This document shows, piece by piece, positions 54,033 through 63,634 of a stretch of DNA of 64,000 nucleotides; the first letter of the stretch is position 1, and each line of letters opens with the position of its first letter. The translations under genes were made by a program, and so were the position numbers. Location of the stretch: NCBI RefSeq assembly GCF_011299575.1, contig NZ_CP049863.1, positions 3,100,001 to 3,164,000 on the forward strand. Reading direction: 5' to 3'. The notes under the pieces are model-generated. The model made no database searches. It worked only from the letters and a program-made list of their open reading frames with translations, and was not told the DNA's origin. The DNA comes from Leucobacter viscericola (GTDB taxonomy: Bacteria > Actinomycetota > Actinomycetes > Actinomycetales > Microbacteriaceae).

Positions 54033-55492
54033 ATGGCATTCACCCTTTCAAGTCGAAGTTCAGCCTCAATTGGGCTGCGTAGTTTCCATGACAGAATCCG
54101 GTGCCACCAGGCGATCCTGCCCACGTTGGGTACGACGCCCTGCACAAGGATCGTGTCGCCCGGATTCCAAGACCACAACGGTGCCGCAGGGTTGTCACGC
54201 ACGGTAATCGAGGGGATCTCCAAGAAGCCTCCCGCGTACTTCAGCTCGGTAGCGACTTCGGCGCGCAAGGCTGAGACCGTGGATATTTCGGGTCGTGAGA
54301 GAACGATGTTGCGGCGTGCTCGACGATCCACCCGAGCACTATTTGCCCGGATTGCGCCATCGCCCTCACCAGCACCGCGACCCAGGACCTCAGATGCGTA
54401 CGGAATCGAGCGCGGCTTGAGCTCCGAAATGATGTTGATGCCCTGCTGAAAAGTCAGGTCATCACGTGTGCGGCCTGCAGAAGGGTAGGCAATCTGGATG
54501 CGGTAGTCCGGTTTGCCTTCACTCCACACAGCACGAGTTGTGAAGTCGAAACCATACTGTTTCGCAAGCTTTGTGATTTCGTCCCACGTGTCGGGGAAAT
54601 CAGCGGCCTCAATCTTGAGCCCACCACCATCCTTACGAGCTTGTTCTTGTGCTGCCCGATACGCTTCCTCCGCATCGTCGTAAGGTTCCTGCCACGGTGT
54701 CTCTTCATCGCGCAGGTCTTCAAGCTGGGTCTGCAACGGCTCGATCTTCTTGTCGCGCTCGTCACGTTTCTTCTTGAGCGCTTCCTGCTTTGTTGTAACC
54801 TGAGCTTTCGCCGCGTCGAGCTGAGCTTTCGGGGCTTTCGCCTGTACAAGCGCGTCATACGCTTGAGTTGCGTCGTCACGAGCACGGGTGAGGGGACGCA
54901 ACAGCGGTGCATATTGTTCTCGTATCTTCCGAATCTGCGCCTCTTTCGCTTTGCGAGGCTTAGACCGAAGCTCAAGCGCTGCCTTCGCTTTATCGACTGC
55001 GATCTTCGCGGCAGTCGCTTTGATGTCTGAGTCAGTTCCTTCGCGGAGCGGAGTCGACCCCACAACCGACACCCCAAAGTCGCCCGATGGTGCGGCTTGC
55101 GTGTACGCCCAAAGGTCACGTACGACTGCAGCGGGGTCGACTTTCACGCCGTGAATGTTGCCTGTGAACGTCAGTCCGTCGGGGTAGCCCGCAATTTCGC
55201 GAACCGTGAACTTGAGGTTCGGCCCGTCCGGGGTTACTTCGTGGACGATGCCTTGCCATCTGCGCCGGTCGACTCCACTTCCGGTCTCTGCGTTGATGAT
55301 CGTGCCGCCCTCTTCAATCAGAGGGTGTCCGTCCTCCGCGATACCAGAGGCGAGGCCATGAGGCAGTGTCGCTTCGAGAACCCCGTACATGTTCAGCCCC
55401 CACTCGCATCCCGAGGTGATGGTGAGAGGGAGTGAGCGGTGCAGCGTTTGCCAGGTGCCGAATCGTTGCGCGACATATACGAGGTCAGTCAT
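54029..55492 (-). CDS. Tail protein, Gp37-like (baseplate/tail-associated), with coiled-coil insert
   Basis: 487 residues. N-terminal LTITSGCEWGLNMYGVLEAT and GVDRRRWQGIVHEVTPDGPN match the siphovirus ReqiPepy6 Gp37-like fold. A long Lys/Glu/Arg coil about 170-290 (SKPRKAKEAQIRKIREQYAP) interrupts it, then ISELKPRSIPYASEVLGRGA continues. ATGA overlap with the fibre gene. Confidence 0.8.
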   Translation of the reverse strand: MTDLVYVAQRFGTWQTLHRSLPLTITSGCEWGLNMYGVLEATLPHGLASGIAEDGHPLIEEGGTIINAETGSGVDRRRWQGIVHEVTPDGPNLKFTVREIAGYPDGLTFTGNIHGVKVDPAAVVRDLWAYTQAAPSGDFGVSVVGSTPLREGTDSDIKATAAKIAVDKAKAALELRSKPRKAKEAQIRKIREQYAPLLRPLTRARDDATQAYDALVQAKAPKAQLDAAKAQVTTKQEALKKKRDERDKKIEPLQTQLEDLRDEETPWQEPYDDAEEAYRAAQEQARKDGGGLKIEAADFPDTWDEITKLAKQYGFDFTTRAVWSEGKPDYRIQIAYPSAGRTRDDLTFQQGINIISELKPRSIPYASEVLGRGAGEGDGAIRANSARVDRRARRNIVLSRPEISTVSALRAEVATELKYAGGFLEIPSITVRDNPAAPLWSWNPGDTILVQGVVPNVGRIAWWHRILSWKLRSPIEAELRLERVNAI

Positions 55493-55502
55493 GCTGTCCT
55501 CC

Positions 55503-56564
55503 CTATGCTGCGGTCTGCTTGAACGTCACGTCCAGGTCGAACGACGACGCCCAGTTCACTGACGGTGCGTTCACCGCGGAACCACCTTGAAGATTGACTC
55601 GTGGGAAAAAGCGTTTGGTTTTGCCACGCAGCTCTGGCTTGATGTAGGCAGTATCTGCCACACGCATGGTCATTGTGTGTCCACCTGCTTTTTCGGCGAT
55701 GTCCCAATTGCTGAGTTGTCCTCGCCACACATCAGGGTCAATCGTTGCGCCGACCTGCAACCACATTCCACCAAACACGTTCCCTGCACCGTCTTTCGGG
55801 CCTACGAAAAGTTGTGACCAGGTGATGGTGTAGGCCATGTAAGTGGCCCACTCAGGAATATCGATGTCGAGGATTCCCGCGGATTCGGCCTCCGCAGGCC
55901 ACGTCTGTCCGCCTGTCGGATATGCGCCAGTGTTCGTGATCTGCTTGTATCCGGTGCCTGCCTCGGTGAGGTTGATCGCCCGAACGACGCGCTCGCTCAT
56001 CGGCTGCGCGACCTTCCGCAGGTCCGTGATCGTGCCTGTGATGTTGTCGATAGTGCCCTTCATCGCCGGTACCTTGATGCGTCCGAGGGTGATCGCCGTA
56101 TCGTTCTCATGCCCGACAACCTGCTGGACACGGGTCGTAGTCGCACTCACACCGGAGATGACCCGCACATAGATGTACTGCTCATTCGCAAGCAGTTCAA
56201 GTGCTGGTTTCGGGTAGGTCGAGCCTGCTGCGTGTGGGTCTTCAACCCGGAGAATTACGAGGTCGTAACGGTCCTGATTCGTAGTGTTTTGCGCGATCGG
56301 CACTTCGACCTCGCGGAAGATGTTCGCCTGATAGGTCTGAGTCTCCCCGCCGACATACCGGCTCCGTACAAGAGCTGAGCCCGTGATGACACGCACTCCC
56401 TGTCCCGGGATCGCGAGCGGCATCACCTTCAGATCAGAGACACCGCCGACGCCCTCATTTCCGCGGGTCGCGGTGTGCACGAGCCGCCGTGCGGACTCGG
56501 GGGTGTGCTCGGCACCGCCGCCAATAAACCAGCGGTCGATGCCAGCTTCTTGAATGCTGGCCAT
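55503..56564 (-). CDS. Minor tail protein
   Basis: 353 residues, beta-rich. ITGSALVRSRYVGGETQTYQ, DRYDLVILRVEDPHAAGSTY and VRVISGVSATTTRVQQVVGH are seen in a common actinophage tail-tip family. It follows the distal tail gene without a gap. Probably structural. Confidence 0.75.
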   Translation of the reverse strand: MASIQEAGIDRWFIGGGAEHTPESARRLVHTATRGNEGVGGVSDLKVMPLAIPGQGVRVITGSALVRSRYVGGETQTYQANIFREVEVPIAQNTTNQDRYDLVILRVEDPHAAGSTYPKPALELLANEQYIYVRVISGVSATTTRVQQVVGHENDTAITLGRIKVPAMKGTIDNITGTITDLRKVAQPMSERVVRAINLTEAGTGYKQITNTGAYPTGGQTWPAEAESAGILDIDIPEWATYMAYTITWSQLFVGPKDGAGNVFGGMWLQVGATIDPDVWRGQLSNWDIAEKAGGHTMTMRVADTAYIKPELRGKTKRFFPRVNLQGGSAVNAPSVNWASSFDLDVTFKQTAA

Positions 56565-57467
56565 TTAGATGCTCTCTTTCGTTGTGCGCCACCGCACAGA
56601 CGCGGTAGCAGTACCTTCGAGTGATGTGCCACGTAGGGCGAGTTCTTGCGGGCCAGGAGCCATCGCAGCGTCAGCAAGCTGCACCGCGCCCGAGGTGAGG
56701 ACGTTCGCTGCACGGCCGTTGAGGGTCATGCCTCGATGACCGGGCCGGGTGTCGATCTCGACAACATCGAACGCGCCGAGGCTGCGGTTGAGTGGCATGC
56801 GCCAACGCGATGTGAGTTCCACCTGCGCACCAGACCCGAGCGGGCCTTTCACTGTGATGATGGGCCACGCCGGAACATCGCCCGCAACCGTGAACGGACG
56901 CGCACGAGAAGACTCCACAGACGTGCTCAGAGGTGCTTTGAGTGGTGCTTTCAGCCCGCCCGTCTGCGGGGGGACGAGGCCGACCGTCTGGGTATGCCAG
57001 CCACCACCATCCGACATGTCAAACACGCCAGTGCCAGCGGGTACAAAAAGGGCCGAGCCCGTAATGAGCCCGACCCCTTGATGATCGTCATTCCAAGACA
57101 CACCCCGCGGTCTGCCTTCGATGGCTTGCTCGCCACCCATCACCAACTCACAGACAGCGCCGGGAGTGCGGCGCACCGGATCGGCACGCCACCCCCGCTC
57201 AAACGCCTGCCGTGCCGCCCACGCAAGGCGGGCGCACTCATCCGGGCCAGCCGGATACGTCGTGAAATCAATCTTGACCGCGATGGCGAGTTGCCCCGAC
57301 TCGATGAAATCCTGCCCGAAAGCCGTTCCATCCTGCCGAGGCAACTGGCTATCGTCGGTGCGGTACACGTCGCCGGAGACGGTGAGCTTCACGAACTCGA
57401 CGTTGTGTTCTCGCGTTCCGAAACGTAGGTCGGTTCCCTCGTAGATCAGTTGCCAATCGCCATACAT
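56565..57467 (-). CDS. Distal tail (Dit-like) protein
   Basis: 300 residues placed right after the tape measure gene, the usual Dit slot. QLAIAVKIDFTTYPAGPDEC, LNRSLGAFDVVEIDTRPGHR and MTLNGRAANVLTS fit a beta-sandwich tail hub protein. It probably caps the tail tube and connects fibres. Confidence 0.78.
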   Translation of the reverse strand: MYGDWQLIYEGTDLRFGTREHNVEFVKLTVSGDVYRTDDSQLPRQDGTAFGQDFIESGQLAIAVKIDFTTYPAGPDECARLAWAARQAFERGWRADPVRRTPGAVCELVMGGEQAIEGRPRGVSWNDDHQGVGLITGSALFVPAGTGVFDMSDGGGWHTQTVGLVPPQTGGLKAPLKAPLSTSVESSRARPFTVAGDVPAWPIITVKGPLGSGAQVELTSRWRMPLNRSLGAFDVVEIDTRPGHRGMTLNGRAANVLTSGAVQLADAAMAPGPQELALRGTSLEGTATASVRWRTTKESI

Positions 57468-60400
57468 CTAGCGGCCACCTCTCTCGTAAAAATCGAGCCT
57501 CGTCTTGAACTCTTCAAACTGATCCTTCGTGACACCCGCTCCGATAGAGACCGACCCGATGAGGGGTGCGTCACGGCCACGCTCAACACGCGACACCGTG
57601 ACCGGAGCCGCCGCCGAGGGCGTGGCGCTTGTGCGGTTCGCGAGCATGTCACCACGCGCAAACGCACGCGTCCCATACACCTGAGACGCTGGAACAACCG
57701 GGAACGCGAGACGTTTCAGCGACTCAAGCGCGAGCCCGATGTTGCGCTCACGGTAGGCGGGATTGCCGGAGATGTAGGCCTCCCACGGCACCCCGAGCTC
57801 CTTCTCCGCGAAGATGTGCGGGGAACCGTCGATGCCTACCTTTGGGATGCCACCAACGACACCCCGATACATTCCCGAAGGGAACCCACCCGCAGCAAAA
57901 TGATGTCCACCTGCGACATACGCACCGCCTTGGTAGTTTTTCTTCCCGTCATCTCCGCCGCCGAAAATGCTCACAAACGCCTTGCCTACGCGTCCAGCGA
58001 CGCTTGACCACACGCTCTCAAAGTTTGAACTATCGCCATCAATGACAACCGTCTTCTTGTCAAACTTCTTGTCGACGATGGCTTGGATCTTCTCGTTCGC
58101 GTCCTCGGTCTTTCCCCACACCACAGACTCTTTGTCACTGATCTTTCGAACCTCGACATCATCAAGCTTTGCGAAAGCGTCACCGGGGTCTCCCTTGATT
58201 TGGAAGAGCTTCTCTGGCACTTCGTAGTTCGCGATGTCGGTGAGGTTTTGGTTCACTACATCAACACCCTGGGCCGTGATGATGAACTCCTTACCGTCAG
58301 GCGAGGATTCCACTGTGTATCCGAGGCCTTCGAGGGCAAGCTTTGTTTCTTCAGCCCCTTCAGCCTTGATCGAGAAAGTCGCTCCTTCGTCCAGCTTTGC
58401 GAGCTCGCCGAGAATTCCAATGACCTGTTGTCCGGTCTCGGTAACGTTTTCCACTTGGAGAACCGTTGCGACTTGCGAGGGCACAGCGAAATAGGTGTCA
58501 ATTAGGTTTCGGATTGCGGCGTCTGACAGCCCCATAGCCTTCAGCTGTTCTTCAACGCCCGCGCGATATTCGTTGCCTTTGGCTGTTGCGGATACGAGCG
58601 CACCTGCGTAGTCGTTGTGTGCAATCCTCGCGTCCGACGCTTGCATGATCTGTGACTGCATGTCTTTGTTCATGCCGGTGAGCATCTGCCCAAAGGAGAT
58701 ACCTTCCTGGGTGCCCTTGTTGATTTCACCATTTGCGGCATTGAGGATTTCCGCAAACTTGACGCCCTCATTGTTGACTTGGCCGAGTGCGTCTGCGATA
58801 TTAAGTTTCTTCTGGGCGAAATCTAGATCAGCTTCCGCAGCAGATTTTGTGCCCCCGGTCAGTTCGTCAAGTGCCTGCGTCAACGCCCTAACGCGTGTCT
58901 CTGCGTCTTGGGTGATGTCGCGGGCCACTTCCAGCGCATCATTGAAACGTTGATTGCTTCGACCAGCGTCAGTCAGCGCTGCTGCGGCCTCTCGATCCGA
59001 CTGGATCTTCTCTCGTGTCGCTTGCTGCGCATCTTCCAGCGCGGATTTATGCTCTTCAAGGATCTCGGAGAATTCCTTAACGCGATTCTTAGCGTTTGTA
59101 GCTGTTGCCGACCAAGTGTCCAAGTTCTTGTCACCGGTCGTTGTAGAGGCGACATGCTCATCCATCGCGCTATTCACGCGCTTCAAAGCATCTTCGTTCC
59201 CAAGAATCGCATGCTGCAGATCTCGGTAGGAGATGCCCATTTCATCCGCTAGTGTCTTGGCGCGTGTCTCTCCGAGCTGCGATAGAACAGTGGCTTCAGT
59301 CGCTTTCGTCATTGCGCCTGTGGTCTCATTCAGAGTGTCTTTTAGCGCGAGCACCCTACTGTTGTGCTCTTCAACTTTCTGCTGGGCGGCTGCGTTGGCC
59401 ATCGCCCACGCACCGAGCGCCATTGAAACCGCAGTGATCGCAATGCCGATGGGGTTGCTCAGGAATGCAGCTTTCAGAGCAGCGCCGAGCCCCTTTACCG
59501 ACCCGGTTGCGGTCATTGATGCTGCGGAAAGCGCGCCCATACCTGCGCTTGTCTGGCCCAACGATGCTTGGATCGCAGATCGTTCGATGAATCTCTTCAT
59601 GGCGTCGCCAACGAGAGTTAGTGGCCCCTGCAGCGCGCTCGTCGCCTTGTGGAACGCGAGGAATGCGGCGGCTCCAACCAGGACTGGCGCGGGGATCTTC
59701 TCGACAATCCCGACCACTACCTTGAGGGCAGACGCAAAAACGTCGACACCGGACGCCACCACAGGGAGTGCGGCGTTGAGGGTCCCCGAGAGGGTCGTTG
59801 CGAGCTCCGCCACGACAGGTACGAGGGGCTTGCCTGCTTCGAGCACGCCCTTCAGCGATTCACGTACCTCGGGGGATGCTGCTGCCATGCCCACGAGCGC
59901 GGCCACGACAGGGTTGGCCGAGATCCCGAGAGTGGTGAGTACCTTCCCGAGCGGCCCAACTTGTGCACCGAGCGCGAGTGTCGCGCCCGCGAGGGCTGCA
60001 ACACCGGGTGCGTGATGGCCGAGCTTGTCGAGTGACTGCTCAAGCGTCGACGCATCCCAACGCTGAATCGACATGCGTGCTTTGTCGAGCCCCTCAGTGA
60101 GGGACGCAAAGAACGGCATCCCCCTCTGGGTGAGGATCGACATGACCGGGATGGCCTGCTTCTCGATAGCCCTGAGTACGTCGGCGACTTGGTTGCCCCA
60201 GGTGACCGCCATGCCGCCACCCTGAGCAGACACGAACGGTTCCGCGATGTGTGCGCCGAGGTCACGGTTTGCCGCCTTGATGCGGTCGACCGCACCAGAC
60301 CACTGTTCTTTCACTCCATCAGCGGCACCCTTAAATCGGGTATCCATCGCAGACACGAGGGCATCGAGGGCATCTTGCCCGCCGAGCGTACCCTTCGTAA

Positions 60401-61019
60401 TGCTGTCGCGGATCTCGTTGCCGGTTTTCCCCATCGAGGAACCGATGAGGGTTGCAGCGTCGAGGCCGCGGTAACCAAGCTGGTTGAGGGTTTCGGCGGT
60501 GATCTTGCCCGTCGATTGGACGTTGGCGAGGATGTTGACAACCTCTGAGATTTGCTCGTTCGAGCCGCCCATCGCCGCGACCGACTGCTGTACCGCATCC
60601 AGGGTCGGGATGACTTTCGCGGCTTCCATGCCGAAGCCAAGGAGCTGCTGCTGCGCCGAGATAAAGACGGACTTCGAGAATGGCGAGTTCCTCGCGAAGT
60701 CGTCGAGCTTCGACATCTGCGCGTTGGCCTGCTCAGTACCACCGAGCAGCACCTTGAGCGCCGCACGACTGTTCTGCTGCAGACTGTTGTAGCTGATGCC
60801 GGTCTTGGTGAGGATCGCGAGATACGCACCCGCAGCCGACACAAGCCCGGTCGTGGCACCGGCAGCGGTCCGTACTGCGGCTTCGCCTGCGCGCCCGAAC
60901 GCGGAACCCTTCTGGCCCGCTTCTTCGAACTTGCGGCCCACCCCGTCCATCTCGCGATGGAACTCAGCTACACCATCAAGCGTGAGGGCTGCGCTGAGCC
61001 GGCCTACTTCGAAACTCAT
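57468..61019 (-). CDS. Tape measure protein
   Basis: 1183 residues. TP901-type N-terminal domain (ALKVLLGGTEQANAQMSKLD, FARNSPFSKSVFISAQQQLL, LNQLGYRGLDAATLIG), central hydrophobic segments (NPIGIAITAVSMALGAWAMA), long helical body and C-terminal glycine-rich part. Its length should set the tail at roughly 150-180 nm if 1.5 A per residue holds. Start overlaps the stop of the chaperone gene (ATGA). Confidence 0.93.
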   Translation of the reverse strand: MSFEVGRLSAALTLDGVAEFHREMDGVGRKFEEAGQKGSAFGRAGEAAVRTAAGATTGLVSAAGAYLAILTKTGISYNSLQQNSRAALKVLLGGTEQANAQMSKLDDFARNSPFSKSVFISAQQQLLGFGMEAAKVIPTLDAVQQSVAAMGGSNEQISEVVNILANVQSTGKITAETLNQLGYRGLDAATLIGSSMGKTGNEIRDSITKGTLGGQDALDALVSAMDTRFKGAADGVKEQWSGAVDRIKAANRDLGAHIAEPFVSAQGGGMAVTWGNQVADVLRAIEKQAIPVMSILTQRGMPFFASLTEGLDKARMSIQRWDASTLEQSLDKLGHHAPGVAALAGATLALGAQVGPLGKVLTTLGISANPVVAALVGMAAASPEVRESLKGVLEAGKPLVPVVAELATTLSGTLNAALPVVASGVDVFASALKVVVGIVEKIPAPVLVGAAAFLAFHKATSALQGPLTLVGDAMKRFIERSAIQASLGQTSAGMGALSAASMTATGSVKGLGAALKAAFLSNPIGIAITAVSMALGAWAMANAAAQQKVEEHNSRVLALKDTLNETTGAMTKATEATVLSQLGETRAKTLADEMGISYRDLQHAILGNEDALKRVNSAMDEHVASTTTGDKNLDTWSATATNAKNRVKEFSEILEEHKSALEDAQQATREKIQSDREAAAALTDAGRSNQRFNDALEVARDITQDAETRVRALTQALDELTGGTKSAAEADLDFAQKKLNIADALGQVNNEGVKFAEILNAANGEINKGTQEGISFGQMLTGMNKDMQSQIMQASDARIAHNDYAGALVSATAKGNEYRAGVEEQLKAMGLSDAAIRNLIDTYFAVPSQVATVLQVENVTETGQQVIGILGELAKLDEGATFSIKAEGAEETKLALEGLGYTVESSPDGKEFIITAQGVDVVNQNLTDIANYEVPEKLFQIKGDPGDAFAKLDDVEVRKISDKESVVWGKTEDANEKIQAIVDKKFDKKTVVIDGDSSNFESVWSSVAGRVGKAFVSIFGGGDDGKKNYQGGAYVAGGHHFAAGGFPSGMYRGVVGGIPKVGIDGSPHIFAEKELGVPWEAYISGNPAYRERNIGLALESLKRLAFPVVPASQVYGTRAFARGDMLANRTSATPSAAAPVTVSRVERGRDAPLIGSVSIGAGVTKDQFEEFKTRLDFYERGGR

Positions 61020-61776
61020 GTGTCACCGTCTTTCTGATGAAGGCGCGCAAACGTTGCGCCGGTCACGCTGTCGCGGATACCGAAGAGCGCGAGCACGTAC
61101 TCGCGTAGAGACCGCCACGGAGTCTCGAGCAGCGCTTGTTCGTTGACGGGGAGGCCCGGATAGAAGCGGGCAAGATCAGGGAGTACGTAGCCGCGCCAAT
61201 GCTCAATGACGTGCCGCCAGAGCTCTCGCGAGTCAATACCCGCGGTGTCGCTGTCGGCTTCCTCGCGCTCTAGACGGAGGTATTCAGGCCACCAGTCAGG
61301 TTCGGCGTAGAAGCCGTCTCCGAGGTGAGCCCCACCCCATCGAGCCAAGTCCTCAGAATTTTCCACTGATCGCCCAGCCCGGAGGATTGCATCACGCGTC
61401 CGAGGGCTTTTGGGTAGCCACCACCCTCTTCAAGCAGGTCCATGACGGCATCGATGCCACCACCACCCGTGTTCCACAAGACCGCTGCCTGAGACACCAC
61501 TGTTGCGCGCGCAGAACGCAGCTTGTCAAACTCAGCCCAACGCTTGTTGGTGCGCCCCTTCACCGGGACGCCGAGAGCGAGCTTCGCGATCTTCTCGGTA
61601 TCGGAGGCGAGTCGTTCGGAACCGTGCTCGTGGCCGGTGGTGCCCATCGTGATTCCCACGAGGATGGCCTGGATCTCGATGCCGATCTTGCCGGGTACCG
61701 GATAGACGGTGTAGTCGGTTCCGTCGCCGAAGTCGAGGATGAGGTTGCCGTTGAGTTCGCGTGCGGTGGTAGTCAT
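61016..61776 (-). CDS. Tail assembly chaperone GT (programmed -1 frameshift fusion)
   Basis: Same start as G. At 61414-61408 (minus strand) C-CCA-AAA is an ideal X-XXY-YYZ heptamer in the zero frame. Slipping back one base opens a stop-free frame through SPRTRDAILRAGRSVENSED into the downstream frame (GFYAEPDWWPEYLRLEREEA), ending at 61016. The fusion would be about 253 residues. Position just before the tape measure gene is diagnostic. The frame may also be read from its own GTG at 61366, but that is less likely. Confidence 0.85.
61270..61776 (-). CDS. Tail assembly chaperone G (zero-frame product)
   Basis: 168 residues from ATG 61776. LNGNLILDFGDGTDYTVYPV, LVGITMGTTGHEHG and VVSQAAVLWNTGGGGIDAVM, the actinophage G-type chaperone. 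It coats the tape measure with the GT fusion product. The slippery CCCAAAA stands in frame at codons 122-123. Confidence 0.85.
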   Translation of the reverse strand: MTTTARELNGNLILDFGDGTDYTVYPVPGKIGIEIQAILVGITMGTTGHEHGSERLASDTEKIAKLALGVPVKGRTNKRWAEFDKLRSARATVVSQAAVLWNTGGGGIDAVMDLLEEGGGYPKALGRVMQSSGLGDQWKILRTWLDGVGLTSETASTPNLTGGLNTSV

Positions 61777-61817
61777 GGTCGTGCTCCTTGAATGCTTGTG
61801 GGTCGCGCTAAGGGGTG

Positions 61818-61853
61818 CCTCGGGGCGCGGCACGACCAATGCACGCCCCGAGG
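61818..61853 (-). other. Strong hairpin between major tail protein and chaperone genes
   Basis: CCTCGGGGCG (61818-61827) pairs perfectly with CGCCCCGAGG (61844-61853), 16-nt loop. No U-run on either strand. It may act as a partial terminator or stabilise the mRNA end, so that major tail protein exceeds chaperone. Confidence 0.6.
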
Positions 61854-61869
61854 GGTCTTGAGATCCGGG

Positions 61870-62388
61870 TTACGGAGTAGTAGTGAGTGCCGGGTTCGGT
61901 ACGACCTTGCGGTCACCCTTCGAGGTGAGCGTGATCGACAGGAACTCGATGTCCGCGTTGCCGGTGTTCTTGCGCTGGAACGACGCCTCGACGGTGAACT
62001 GCCAGCTGAGCTCTTCAATCCACTCGTGGTAGACGCGAGCCGCGATGACCTTCTTGGAATGGTCACCACCATCAAGGTGCGCCTGCGCTGCAGCGATAAT
62101 CAGCGACAGATACGGGGCAAGCTTCCCCTCAGCGTTCTTTACTGCCTTCGCATCAAACGCGACAGTGAACGACTCACCCACGGTCGAGGTGTCGTCCTGG
62201 CCGCGGTTTGCGTAGGTCGCACCGTCAGCGGTCTTCGGGGACGCGTTGGGCTGCAGCCCGGTGATGTCGGGTGCGGGCAGCCACACGTACTCGGTTTCGG
62301 GTGCAGTCGGGATGGACGCGATGTCGAGCTTGAACTCGTAGCTCTGTCCGTTGATGCCCTTCGTTGGGGCGGGAGGTGCGTAAACCAT
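61870..62388 (-). CDS. Major tail protein
   Basis: 172 residues from ATG 62388 after CCGAAGGAGAACCTC. Immediately upstream of the G/GT chaperones. INGQSYEFKLDIASIPTAPE, FTVAFDAKAVKNAEGKLAPY and VYHEWIEELSWQFTVEASFQ show the tail-tube fold pattern. Ends with KGDRKVVPNPALTTT. Confidence 0.8.
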   Translation of the reverse strand: MVYAPPAPTKGINGQSYEFKLDIASIPTAPETEYVWLPAPDITGLQPNASPKTADGATYANRGQDDTSTVGESFTVAFDAKAVKNAEGKLAPYLSLIIAAAQAHLDGGDHSKKVIAARVYHEWIEELSWQFTVEASFQRKNTGNADIEFLSITLTSKGDRKVVPNPALTTTP

Positions 62389-62413
62389 GAGGTTCTCCTT
62401 CGGTTTTGGGTAC

Positions 62414-62443
62414 AAAAAAGCCCCCAACGTGGTGTCAGGGGCT
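62414..62443 (-). terminator. Terminator/attenuator upstream of the major tail gene
   Basis: Minus strand: AGCCCC (62443-62438) pairs with GGGGCT (62424-62419), followed by TTTTTG. It lies between the tail terminator and the major tail gene. A promoter downstream of it may drive high major tail expression. Confidence 0.75.
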
Positions 62444-62460
62444 AGATGAACTGTGGGTGG

Positions 62461-62922
62461 TTAGTCGTCGGCGTATCGGTTGCCGCGAAACTCAAAATTC
62501 TGGGTCGTCTCAAGCGACTCGGTCGCGGAAGGTTCACCCCAAGTGGTTGAACCGATTTGGCGTACGCGGTCGAAGTCGAGACCTCCAAGAGTTATCGGGG
62601 TCAGGTCGGGGAAGCAGGCCCGTATGTCGTCGAGCCAGTCACGCACCTGCAGCGCCCCCATACCGGGGTGCCTGGCCCGGATCTGAATACGAGTGCGCTC
62701 AATATTGAGGATCCCGGCTTGCGGCATGTACGGCGTGATCACACACGTGGCCTGTGTTTCCGCGCCGGTACCAGTTGGGGAGTGATCGAAGTAGATACCC
62801 CGTTCACCCCGTCCGTAGGGTGTCCCGTCTGCGTTGTAGATCGCGAGGCCCGCAGCGTGAAGCCGTTCAGCGATCCCCACCAGGAGACGCGCCGTGTAGC
62901 GCTGTGGTTCGTAGGTGGTCAT
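62461..62922 (-). CDS. Tail terminator / minor capsid-like protein
   Basis: 153 residues. YTARLLVGIAERLHAAGLAI, ATCVITPYMPQAGILNIERT and VRDWLDDIRACFPD fit the phage minor capsid/tail-completion family with a tail-terminator position (before major tail). ATGA overlap with the previous gene. Confidence 0.75.
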   Translation of the reverse strand: MTTYEPQRYTARLLVGIAERLHAAGLAIYNADGTPYGRGERGIYFDHSPTGTGAETQATCVITPYMPQAGILNIERTRIQIRARHPGMGALQVRDWLDDIRACFPDLTPITLGGLDFDRVRQIGSTTWGEPSATESLETTQNFEFRGNRYADD

Positions 62923-63269
62923 GGCCCGAGCGCCTTCCCGAGTCGGGATGCGATGGCCTGCTGATACTTCGCTTCGTTCTCCGTGAGTGGGCCTTCGAGG
63001 TATTTCGCTTGGCCCTCGTCGTGCCGCCAGTCCATCTCTTCATGCTGGCGCGCAGCGTAGGGGGTGTCGTAGGAGACATACGCGGTGAGACTCCCCGCCG
63101 TTGCAGGCGTGACCTGCACAGAGGCGCGCAGTGGGCCGCGGTCGATAGGGGCCAGCGGTACGGAGTCACCACGCAGCAGCTCGGCGGCATGATTCAATGC
63201 CTCGGGTGCTTCGGCTTTCAGCGCCGCAATCAGGGCGTCGCCGTGCCATTCTGTCGTGACGTTACTCAT
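62919..63269 (-). CDS. HK97 gp10-like tail-completion protein
   Basis: 116 residues. VPLAPIDRGPLRASVQVTPA, YVSYDTPYAARQHEEMDWRH and KYLEGPLTENEAKYQ are typical of HK97 gp10 proteins at the head-tail joint. Confidence 0.85.
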   Translation of the reverse strand: MSNVTTEWHGDALIAALKAEAPEALNHAAELLRGDSVPLAPIDRGPLRASVQVTPATAGSLTAYVSYDTPYAARQHEEMDWRHDEGQAKYLEGPLTENEAKYQQAIASRLGKALGP

Positions 63270-63634
63270 GTGAGCCTCACCTCCAACAGGTCAACAAACT
63301 CTGGGTGCTCGTACCGCCCGGCACTCTCGACATGCGCGTCTCGCTGGTCACGAGTGCCTGCCCAGATCGTCACACGTGTTTCCGGGATCGGAATATCCTC
63401 AAGTTCTGACCGTTCGCAGTAGACCACCGCGGTGATGCTGGTTTCCTTGTCGTACTGGTCACGGATGAGTTTGATGTCGTCAAGGATTTGCGCACGCTTG
63501 AGCGTTACCGGGGTGCCGTAGACGCGCCCATTTGCTCCGCCACCCAAGTACGGCGTGACAGTGACGAGCTCACGATGTGGCAAAAGCGCGTTGAGCGTGC
63601 GCTCCATCCGTCGCTTCGACACGAGCCTAGGCAT
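63266..63634 (-). CDS. Head closure / head-tail connector protein
   Basis: 122 residues. ELVTVTPYLGGGANGRVYGT, QILDDIKLIRDQYDKETSIT and ETRVTIWAGTRDQRDAHVES resemble head-tail stopper proteins. ATGA overlap with the gp10-like gene. Confidence 0.75.
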   Translation of the reverse strand: MPRLVSKRRMERTLNALLPHRELVTVTPYLGGGANGRVYGTPVTLKRAQILDDIKLIRDQYDKETSITAVVYCERSELEDIPIPETRVTIWAGTRDQRDAHVESAGRYEHPEFVDLLEVRLT

